From contig CAMZCW010000161.1 in NCBI GenBank assembly GCA_947305045.1, forward strand, positions 1 to 5,548: a DNA stretch of 5,548 nt, in the 5' to 3' direction. The notes beneath the pieces were generated by a model. The model saw only the letters and a list, made by a program, of their open reading frames with translations. It did not search any database and was not told the DNA's origin. Positions 1 through 5,548 of the stretch are shown piece after piece. This stretch comes from an uncultured Bacteroidales bacterium. Lineage in GTDB: Bacteria; Bacteroidota; Bacteroidia; Bacteroidales; UBA932. The translations under genes were made by a program, and so were the position numbers. Each line of letters opens with the position of its first letter. The first letter of the stretch is position 1.

Positions 1-1686
1 GGCAAAGGTATCGCCAATATACAAGTTCCCTTCTCCATCGAACTGCATCTGGAGCATATTAGACGAGAATGTGGCCGAGGATGATAAACCATCAACAAGA
101 CCTGCATAATTGGAAGCTTTCGTTCCAGAACCGAATATTGCCACAGGTGTTGCCCCCTTGGATGCGACACGATAGAGTTTAAAGCATTCGCTGGGTGTTC
201 CAGCGGAAGCAGATACCGCTACCACCATCGATCCGTCTGTATCAAATGCAAAGGAAAGAGGCCATGCATAGCCTGAAGAAGCAATTCCACTGAAATCGGC
301 AAACACTTCAGCGTCAACTGCTCCTGGCACATTACCGGTAAAGACATGAATCTTTCCAGCGTTACTACCATCGCCTCTTCCCAAAACATAAACATTGCCG
401 TCATGCTCTTGTATCTGCATGGCCTGGTTTATTCCGGTGGTAACAATGGAATAAAGCTGGGTAGTCATGTCATACTTGTAAATACAGTTACCAGAAGTTC
501 CAGTTTTGTTCGCAATCCAAAGATTATTGCCAATGCAACATACGCTATAAGGGTATTGGGGATACTTGGATGAAGAATTAGTAGCCGATTGTGTGGCAGT
601 ATTTTTTACCACATCCAGGAAGTACACGTGATATTGTTCAGCCGTTACCACAAACTGATCATCAGACAAGCGGGTTAGATTATGTGGAGTACGGGCAAGC
701 CCCGTAATGATGGTTTCAACGGTATACTTCGGCATCACGATAGCCGGCATCGGCTTGATGTGGGCTCGTTCGATCTGGACGTTGGAAGCGGTGCGAAGGG
801 AACCGGGCACTTCCGTATTGTCGTTGAAAGCCAGCCAGACCTTGAGCTGTGGATAGACGTTCTGTCCGCCGCTCACTACCGGACCAACCGGCAGCGGGAT
901 ATAGGCAGTTATGCCGTCGTCGGAGGTTCGCTGAGCCGCCGTTGCGGATGCAATGTTGATGGCGATTTTATAAGTACCGCTATGGTCATACGCTTTGACA
1001 TAGGGAACCTCAACCGGGTCGAAACCGCCGCCTTCCGTCGTCCAGTTATAGGTCCGGTTCATCGTCGAGCAGATCTTGTAGGAGACTTTACCGGCTGCGA
1101 GCAGGTCTGCATCCACGACCGGAGCCATCACGACAATTTTGGTGGCTTTCGGCGGTACATTCTTGTAGGTTACCTTAAGGCAACCGCCGAGATGCTTGAA
1201 TTCCAGCGGTTCCCCAGCTTCCACGCGGGCCAGCATCGGGGCCTCGACATCCCCTTCAAACCAGGTATAAGTGTCTTTCAGCACAGGTTTCAATGAACCC
1301 TCTTCTTCTTTAGGATAGGCACTTGCTCCCGATCCGGAGGTCTTTGCCGGATAAAGGGCAAAGGAGTTCTGGCCATATACGATATTATCGTCATTATCGT
1401 CCGTGTTGGGGACGAAGGTGACCTCATCTGCAGTATCGTCTCCGGTATATTTGTATGTGGTATAACCGTTGGCATTGTCACTGCGGACAACCATATTGTC
1501 ATTCTTTTTCCACATGAACGTTCCACCGACAAAGGCAGTCTTGGTATCTTCCTCAGAAAACCGGGCGGTGAGTGCCGGAGCACCGCTGAACCCGGGCGTT
1601 TCGTCCGTCGTATCAGTCAGTTCCTTATTGCAGGAAAGGGTCGTAACGGCCAGGGCCGCCATCATAAGCATTGAAATTTTTTTCAT
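1..1686 (-). CDS. Fimbrillin-like / NHL-propeller lipoprotein, C-terminus cut by the window edge
   Basis: The frame is open for 562 codons from the ATG at 1686 to the left edge. Residues 1-19 form a lipoprotein signal peptide ending TLSC (Cys19), so the protein is probably exported and lipid-anchored. Residues about 35-317 are a fimbrillin-like (Mfa-like) domain: the KTAF...MWKKNDNMVV start, FALYP, an EAPML segment, LEFKHLGGCLKV and IERAHIKPM. All of these align in order with the 895-aa protein upstream, so the two are paralogues. From about residue 337 NHL-like blades follow; the clearest are FDTDGSMVVAVS (481-492) and FDGEGNLYIGDT (549-560). The cut falls at a point matching about residue 539 of the 895-aa protein, so more propeller, and possibly an EEP domain, lies outside. 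The ATG overlaps the stop of the small upstream gene (ATGA). An in-frame ATG at 1698 is possible but less natural than MKKIS. GC falls sharply in the propeller part. Function is unknown; surface binding or adhesion is inference. Confidence 0.9.
   Translation of the reverse strand, partial: MKKISMLMMAALAVTTLSCNKELTDTTDETPGFSGAPALTARFSEEDTKTAFVGGTFMWKKNDNMVVRSDNANGYTTYKYTGDDTADEVTFVPNTDDNDDNIVYGQNSFALYPAKTSGSGASAYPKEEEGSLKPVLKDTYTWFEGDVEAPMLARVEAGEPLEFKHLGGCLKVTYKNVPPKATKIVVMAPVVDADLLAAGKVSYKICSTMNRTYNWTTEGGGFDPVEVPYVKAYDHSGTYKIAINIASATAAQRTSDDGITAYIPLPVGPVVSGGQNVYPQLKVWLAFNDNTEVPGSLRTASNVQIERAHIKPMPAIVMPKYTVETIITGLARTPHNLTRLSDDQFVVTAEQYHVYFLDVVKNTATQSATNSSSKYPQYPYSVCCIGNNLWIANKTGTSGNCIYKYDMTTQLYSIVTTGINQAMQIQEHDGNVYVLGRGDGSNAGKIHVFTGNVPGAVDAEVFADFSGIASSGYAWPLSFAFDTDGSMVVAVSASAGTPSECFKLYRVASKGATPVAIFGSGTKASNYAGLVDGLSSSATFSSNMLQMQFDGEGNLYIGDTFA
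1384..1401 (-). repeat. Two perfect tandem copies of a 9-bp unit
   Basis: The coding strand reads GACGATAAT twice in a row, giving Asp-Asp-Asn-Asp-Asp-Asn (residues 96-101) of the partial lipoprotein. It sits in a loop-like stretch just before the conserved FALYP segment, where the 895-aa paralogue has no acidic run. Two copies are few, so this may be chance or an early slippage product. An acidic Asp/Asn loop could bind a divalent cation, but nothing else supports that. Confidence 0.5.
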
Positions 1687-1829
1687 AAGATAGTCCATAA
1701 TCCTTCGTCATCCGTAATCCATTTTTCAAGACCGATGGAATCTTTCGTTTCCAAGTCCGATGCGCAGATAAATCGTTCCTGCGCGATAGTCAGCAGCGCT
1801 GAGTCTGGCTGCAAATACTTCTTTTTCAT
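1683..1829 (-). CDS. Small hypothetical protein of the MKKxYxxP type, 48 aa, coupled to the next lipoprotein gene
   Basis: A short frame begins at tandem ATG codons (1832 and 1829) and ends in TGA at 1683-1685. The second ATG gives 48 residues starting MKKKYLQPDSALLTIAQ and ending GLWTIL. I prefer it because an AGGA lies 5 bases before it and because MKK-x-Y-x-x-P is, from memory, a common start of small uncharacterised Bacteroidota proteins. The first ATG would add one Met. The middle holds ERFICASD; the C-terminal part is acidic with two Trp (KW and LW). There is no signal peptide or membrane segment. The TGA shares bases with the lipoprotein ATG at 1686 (ATGA), which points to translational coupling and argues that the frame is real. 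Role unknown: a regulator, a chaperone for the lipoprotein or a leader peptide are all guesses. Confidence 0.65.
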   Translation of the reverse strand: MKKKYLQPDSALLTIAQERFICASDLETKDSIGLEKWITDDEGLWTIL

Positions 1830-1832
1830 CAT

Positions 1833-1856
1833 ATTCCTGTATTTATTGGTTAATAA
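1833..1856 (-). promoter_or_regulatory. AT-rich leader before the small gene; translation start region, possible internal promoter
   Basis: This is the only gap longer than 5 bases in the gene chain. Read on the minus strand it begins TTATTAACCAATAAATACAG and ends in AGGAAT directly before the tandem ATGs. Low GC next to a start codon is typical of Bacteroidota translation starts. An imperfect AT palindrome covers 1850-1860 and overlaps the stop of the 895-aa gene, but it is too short and GC-poor to be an intrinsic terminator. I see no match to the Bacteroides -7 TAnnTTTG element here, so an internal promoter is not shown. Confidence 0.3.
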
Positions 1857-4544
1857 TTAATCTAAGGCGAATCTCACCATCAACGGCCAGTGGTCGGAGG
1901 GGAAGTATTCGTTATATTTGTCATCAATCACTTTGTATTTCACCACATCCAGCCCGCCTTTGAAATAGAGGTAATCGATGCGGTGATACCACTTGGAACG
2001 CTGCTCGTCTTCGTAGCTGTATGCGTTATAGGTGGCAACCGGGCCTTCTTTTACACCCAGATCGGCGCTGCGGTAATAGGAGTCTGTCAGCTGGACCTTG
2101 AAGTAATCCGTGTGGGTGGCTTCCGTGGTGGGGCCGTTCATGTCACCTCCGAGGATGACCGGGTAACCGCCGGTATTCAGGACGGCAATCCGGCTACAGA
2201 TCAGTTCGGCAGAACGGGTACGGATTTCCAGGGCCTCCTCTTCGCTGACGGAGGTGCCGGAACTGGTTACTTCCAGATGTGTATTGAGGAAGAGGACTTT
2301 CTCGCCGGTTTCGCGGTTTTCCAGTTTGATCCACTGGCAGATGCGTCGGCGTCCCGGATCTGTGGAAACCCAACCCGGATAGGGGTTGCTGGGCGTATCC
2401 GGCGTGGCTGAGAGGTAAAAATAGCCCTTGTCCAGCTCGACGAACTTGTCGGTTTTCCAGGCGAGGCAGGGCTCTTCCGCCGTTTCAAAGAAAGTGTATT
2501 CCGGAAGATTTCCGATCATGTAGGCCCGCTGCTCCGGCCGGCTTTCCTGGAAGCCCACGATGTCAAAACTGTAATCCTTGATGAGCTGGACGACGCCGGT
2601 GCGACGGAATTCCCAGCTGCGCTCGTCCGTATCCTTGTCCGTAATGAAACGAATGTTGAAGGTCGCTGCCGTCAAAATGGTTTTGGTCGTCACAGGGCCG
2701 TCCGGATCGCCGATATAGAGTTCCCGGATATGCCCGGTTCCCTGATCGGTGATATAGAGCATAGTGCCCGTGCTGTTCATCAGCAGACCGCCCATCTGGC
2801 GGAAAGTTGCGTCGGTTCCGACACCGTCGGCGATGGCCGCGCGGTTGGCTGCCTGGGTACTGCCGGCGACCGTCGATACGATCGCGTTGACATATCCGAG
2901 AGAGCCTTTCCGGATCCTCCGGACACGGTAAGTATCAGCAAGATAGATGTCTCCGTTCGGGGAGATGGCGATGTCTGCAATACCGGCTGTGAATTTCGCC
3001 GTCAGCGGCTCACCTTCCGTGCCGTCGGAGATGGCTTTCGCATCCTTGATGCCGGCGATGACCTCATAGGTGCCGGTGTTGGGATTGACGTTGAGAATCT
3101 GGCAGCCGTTGGTCGCGACAATCAGGTTTCCGTCCGCATCGAATTCCATGGCGAGCGGCCACTTCCCGAGGCTGACCGTCAGGGAAGGGGAGGCCGTGAA
3201 GTCTCCGCCGTCGAACTTGTAAATGGTGTTGAGGTCGCGCACCGCGACAAAGGCGTTCCCCTCTGCGTCGAAGATGATATCCATCACGCTCTTGCCGCTC
3301 CAGGTGCTCAAGGCCGCCTGCTCCGTAAAGGTATGGCTGTCCGGATTAAAGGTGAAGACTTTGGCTATGGCCTTCTCGGCGAACCAAATCTCGCCGTTAT
3401 GCAGATTGCCCAGCCAGGGGACGTGATTCGCATCCCCATAGGTGTAAGGATCGGAAAGCGTACCTGCCTTGACATCCCAGATACGCGCCGTCTGTGCCTG
3501 CTCCAGCACGAACGCCTTTTCGTCCGGGACGATCCAGCCCATACCACGAACGGCGCCAAGAATGGCCGCGGAAGCATTGCCGCCGGCCTTTCCGGAAACC
3601 GGGTTGCTGAAGCCGACGTTGCCAAAGAGCGTTGTGACCGTGAACGGCGCTTTCAGCTCTTCGGGATAGACGACCAGTTTCATCGGTTTGATGTAGGCCC
3701 GGTCGATCCGAAGGTTTTCAGCCGTGCAGACCGTGCCGGAGATGGTGTTGCCGGCGGCATTCACCAAATAGATCCGGACTTCCGGGTAGGTGTGGTCCTC
3801 GCCCGGTCCGACCGGCATGGGAACATAGAAAGTACGAGAAGTGGCAGTCCCTGCAGGGAAGGGGAGACCGACGCAGTCGTCATTCCCGGCATAAGCCTGG
3901 ACGAAAGGCTTTTCATCCCCGATGCTGCCTGACCAGTTATGGACGACCATATTCTTCGTCATGACATAGCCCGGCGTCAGGACCATCAACTTGGCAGCCT
4001 CGGCGGGAATGTTGGAAATGGTCAGCTTCAGCAGGCCGCACAGCTGGTAGAATTGCAGGTTCTCACCTTCGATGACATTCGAGAGCATGGGTGCTTCCGC
4101 ATTCCCTTCCGTCCAGACATAATTGTTCTTCAGGCTCAGGGTCAGCGTGCTGCCTTCCCACTTGCAGTTGTTCGGTGCGAGTGAGGGATACAGGGCAAAA
4201 CCGCCTTCTCCGTACAGTACGCCGCTGGCGGGCGTCTCCGTCTGATGGAAGTCTGCCGCCCCGGCGGTATTCTCTCCGGAGTAACGCAGATCCAGCGTAT
4301 TCCCGTCGGTAAGCGCTACGCGGATCCTGTCTCCGGTTCTCCATTGGTATTCTGGACCGTCAAAGCCGGTTTTACTGACTGTGGCGTCACTGAATTCGGC
4401 GTAGAGGACGACCTCATCCGGATCGCCGGCGGGCGTTTCCGGATTTTCCGGTGTGCCCGGATTGTCTTTAATCTCGGGCTCTGCTTCCTTGGAACAGGCG
4501 CCCAGCAGCAGGGCAGCAGTCAATAGAAATAACAGTCGTTTCAT
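1857..4544 (-). CDS. Three-domain lipoprotein: fimbrillin-like, NHL-like propeller, EEP hydrolase (895 aa)
   Basis: A signal peptide ends in the lipobox LGAC (Cys17). A Pro/Glu-rich spacer (about 27-45) is followed by a fimbrillin-like domain (about 46-293) with SKTGF...YQWRTGDRIRV, FALYP, LKNNYVWTEG and IDRAYIKPM. NHL-like blades fill about 336-613; the best are IFDAEGNAFVAV (424-435), EFDADGNLIVAT (467-478), ISPNGDIYLADT (527-538) and MLYITDQGTGHIREL (595-609). The C-terminal third (about 622-895) is an EEP domain with an apparently complete active site: N630 (FNIR), E667 (GFQE), H756 (NTHLE), D801 and N803 (GGDMNG), D857 (RIDY) and D884-H885 (PSDHWP). The DERSWEFRR start resembles the EEP-1-like subfamily found in Bacteroidota. 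Such enzymes cut phosphodiester or phosphoester bonds using a divalent metal; the substrate here is unknown. The propeller probably positions or binds the target (inference). The gene starts 5 bases after the stop of the preceding EEP gene, so co-transcription is likely. Confidence 0.93.
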   Translation of the reverse strand: MKRLLFLLTAALLLGACSKEAEPEIKDNPGTPENPETPAGDPDEVVLYAEFSDATVSKTGFDGPEYQWRTGDRIRVALTDGNTLDLRYSGENTAGAADFHQTETPASGVLYGEGGFALYPSLAPNNCKWEGSTLTLSLKNNYVWTEGNAEAPMLSNVIEGENLQFYQLCGLLKLTISNIPAEAAKLMVLTPGYVMTKNMVVHNWSGSIGDEKPFVQAYAGNDDCVGLPFPAGTATSRTFYVPMPVGPGEDHTYPEVRIYLVNAAGNTISGTVCTAENLRIDRAYIKPMKLVVYPEELKAPFTVTTLFGNVGFSNPVSGKAGGNASAAILGAVRGMGWIVPDEKAFVLEQAQTARIWDVKAGTLSDPYTYGDANHVPWLGNLHNGEIWFAEKAIAKVFTFNPDSHTFTEQAALSTWSGKSVMDIIFDAEGNAFVAVRDLNTIYKFDGGDFTASPSLTVSLGKWPLAMEFDADGNLIVATNGCQILNVNPNTGTYEVIAGIKDAKAISDGTEGEPLTAKFTAGIADIAISPNGDIYLADTYRVRRIRKGSLGYVNAIVSTVAGSTQAANRAAIADGVGTDATFRQMGGLLMNSTGTMLYITDQGTGHIRELYIGDPDGPVTTKTILTAATFNIRFITDKDTDERSWEFRRTGVVQLIKDYSFDIVGFQESRPEQRAYMIGNLPEYTFFETAEEPCLAWKTDKFVELDKGYFYLSATPDTPSNPYPGWVSTDPGRRRICQWIKLENRETGEKVLFLNTHLEVTSSGTSVSEEEALEIRTRSAELICSRIAVLNTGGYPVILGGDMNGPTTEATHTDYFKVQLTDSYYRSADLGVKEGPVATYNAYSYEDEQRSKWYHRIDYLYFKGGLDVVKYKVIDDKYNEYFPSDHWPLMVRFALD

Positions 4545-4549
4545 GGGGA

Positions 4550-5497
4550 TTAGAAATTAAAATCAACGATAACCGGCAAATGGTCGGAAGGATGCCAGAA
4601 ACTGGTCACGACCTCGTCACGGACCGGCTCGGTATATTCATCCCGGACAATCCGGGCATCGGTAATGGACGGATAAAGGTCCGGCGTGCAGAAAACATAA
4701 TCGTAGCGGGTATCGGCGATGGTGGACAGAATCACCTCTTCCGGATAGCGCCACTTGATGATGTCCCTATAAGGAGTATGCTCATGTATGTAATCCTGTG
4801 CCTGGAACTTGGGGTCGTCCGCAGGTAGGCCGTAGAAAGCATTGTCTGTACGGGAAATGGAATTGAAATCGCCCATCAGGAGCCAATACCCGTTTCGGGC
4901 ATTGCCGATGGTGTGTCTGCATACGTATTCCACTTCCATCTTCCGGTAGGCATCGCCTCCGTGGGCGGCTTTGGATGCTTCCTGGTCCGTGGCATTGAAG
5001 GCGTACGGATGCGGCCAGGTATGGAGGGCAACCAGATTCAAGGTCTTGTCCGCGACGCTTACCTGTGTCCATACGGCCCCGTGGGTAACTACACTGTCAG
5101 GCTCTTCGCCGACAATCTTCGCCATCCCGTGGATGGGCGTCTTGGAGGTGATGACCTGGGGATAGTTGTCCCGCATGCCGCCGACATAGACAAAACGGTG
5201 TCCGTATCGGGCGGCCAGTTCCGGCCAGTTATCGACCAGATACTTTTCCTCCAGGGGCAGTTTGTCTCTGGTTCCCGTGTAATAAATACTGCGGGCTTCG
5301 CACCAGACGCAAACGTCCGGATTCTGTTCGCGGACCCAGTTGACAAAACTGTCATAGTTCTTACCCTGTTCGGCCCACATCCCGTTCTGGATATTCCAGA
5401 ACAGGAGCCGGAACGGTGTCTCTTCCTCAATGGAGACGGTTTGTGAAGAGCATCCGACAGCAAGGAGTGCCCCTATTATCAGATACAGACGTCTCAT
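4550..5497 (-). CDS. EEP-family (endonuclease/exonuclease/phosphatase) lipoprotein, 315 aa
   Basis: The protein starts MRRLYLIIGALLAVGC, a lipoprotein signal peptide with Cys16 as the likely lipidated residue. A single EEP domain fills about 28-315. Expected catalytic residues are present: N35 (FWNIQNGM), E67 (WCEAR), H159 (ALHTWPHPY), D210 and N212 (MGDFNS), D266 (RYDYVF) and D305-H306 (PSDHLP). A divalent-metal phosphoesterase or nuclease outside the cytoplasm is therefore well supported; the substrate is not. It differs from the EEP domain of the next gene: the WNIQNGMW start, the WCEARSIYYTG segment and the HTWPHP histidine motif have no counterpart there, so the two belong to different subfamilies and are not a recent duplication. 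The ATG overlaps the stop of the upstream NHL-type gene (ATGA), and the next gene follows after 5 bases, both signs of an operon. Length is normal for a secreted one-domain EEP protein. Confidence 0.93.
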   Translation of the reverse strand: MRRLYLIIGALLAVGCSSQTVSIEEETPFRLLFWNIQNGMWAEQGKNYDSFVNWVREQNPDVCVWCEARSIYYTGTRDKLPLEEKYLVDNWPELAARYGHRFVYVGGMRDNYPQVITSKTPIHGMAKIVGEEPDSVVTHGAVWTQVSVADKTLNLVALHTWPHPYAFNATDQEASKAAHGGDAYRKMEVEYVCRHTIGNARNGYWLLMGDFNSISRTDNAFYGLPADDPKFQAQDYIHEHTPYRDIIKWRYPEEVILSTIADTRYDYVFCTPDLYPSITDARIVRDEYTEPVRDEVVTSFWHPSDHLPVIVDFNF

Positions 5498-5548
5498 CGG
5501 ATACTCACTTTACGGATCAGACAGTTCTGCGAGTCGCAGATGTACAGC
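5494..5548 (-). CDS. C-terminal end of an NHL-repeat protein, 5' part outside the window
   Basis: Only the last 17 codons and the TGA stop (5494-5496) are visible. They read LYICDSQNCLIRKVSIR. The pattern LY-[IV]-x-D-S-x-N-x-x-I-R-K-V is the closing strand pair of an NHL repeat, and it aligns with LYITDQGTGHIRELYI (596-611) at the end of the propeller in the 895-aa protein. The protein therefore seems to stop right after its propeller, at the point where the 895-aa protein continues into an EEP domain. The stop overlaps the ATG of the separate EEP lipoprotein gene, so the two are probably translated together. The upstream domain content, including whether it has a fimbrillin-like domain, cannot be seen. 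Confidence 0.75.
   Translation of the reverse strand, partial: LYICDSQNCLIRKVSIR

Noticed and set aside
682..1296. A 204-codon open frame on the plus strand
   Set aside because: It is antisense to the fimbrillin-like part of the partial lipoprotein gene, which is continuous and homologous to its neighbour. The plus-strand product is rich in Arg, His and Gly without family features.
1290..1583. A 97-codon minus-strand frame overlapping the partial lipoprotein
   Set aside because: It is the wrong frame of the same strand. The correct frame from 1686 runs through it without a stop and aligns with the paralogue.
1..1686. Frameshift or pseudogene in the left-hand gene, given its composition break near 690
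   Set aside because: I translated all 562 codons and found no stop or frame change; NHL-like strands continue in the same frame up to the edge.
1846..1860. Intrinsic terminator after the 895-aa gene
   Set aside because: The palindrome is short, imperfect and almost all A/T, with no GC stem and no following T-run on the minus strand. Read-through into the small gene is more likely.
2730..3932. A 400-codon open frame on the plus strand
   Set aside because: It lies wholly antisense to the 895-aa lipoprotein gene, whose domains and catalytic motifs are clear. The plus-strand translation shows no recognisable domain, signal or start context. It is a shadow of GC-rich codon use.
4913..5446. A 177-codon open frame on the plus strand
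   Set aside because: It is antisense to the 315-aa EEP gene, which has a complete set of catalytic motifs. No independent evidence of coding.
1..5548. Mobile element, CRISPR array, tRNA or rRNA
   Set aside because: I saw no transposase or integrase motif, inverted terminal repeats, regularly spaced repeats or RNA-like segments; nearly every base is accounted for by the minus-strand genes.

Overview
The window looks like a piece of a Bacteroidota chromosome, most likely a gut-type Bacteroidales of moderately high GC. All genes are on the minus strand. Three proteins carry lipoprotein signal peptides. Two of these have an N-terminal fimbrillin-like (Mfa-like) domain, and starts lack good Shine-Dalgarno sites, as is usual in this phylum. 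An Alistipes-like or related genus would fit the base composition, but genus cannot be fixed from this sequence.

Layout in transcription order (right to left): (1) 5494-5548, the last 17 codons of a gene whose end is an NHL-type beta-propeller strand. (2) 4550-5497, a complete 315-aa lipoprotein made of one endonuclease/exonuclease/phosphatase (EEP) domain; its ATG overlaps the previous stop as ATGA. (3) 1857-4544, a complete 895-aa lipoprotein built as signal peptide, Pro/Glu-rich spacer, fimbrillin-like domain, NHL-like propeller and EEP domain; it starts 5 bases after gene 2. (4) 1683-1829 (or 1832), a short gene of 48-49 codons for a small protein starting MKKKYLQP. (5) 1-1686, the first 562 codons of another lipoprotein, with a fimbrillin-like domain followed by NHL-like blades; its ATG overlaps the stop of gene 4 as ATGA, and it runs off the left edge.

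The spacing (two 4-base stop/start overlaps and gaps of 5 and about 25 bases, with no visible terminator) suggests one operon. The products are probably lipid-anchored at the outer membrane or periplasm. The theme is repeated pairing of an NHL propeller with a metal-dependent EEP hydrolase: as two adjacent coupled genes (1 and 2), as a single fused polypeptide (3), and in a paralogue whose C-terminus is not visible (5). Both EEP domains keep the expected catalytic residues, so active enzymes are likely, but the substrate (nucleic acid, phospholipid, sugar or inositol phosphate) cannot be read from the sequence.

The observations most worth following are the recurring propeller-EEP association, the small MKKKY-type protein coupled to a lipoprotein gene, and a sharp drop in GC inside gene 5 at the junction between its two domains. 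No RNA genes, CRISPR arrays, insertion sequences or attachment sites were seen, and no stretch over 300 bases lacks a gene.
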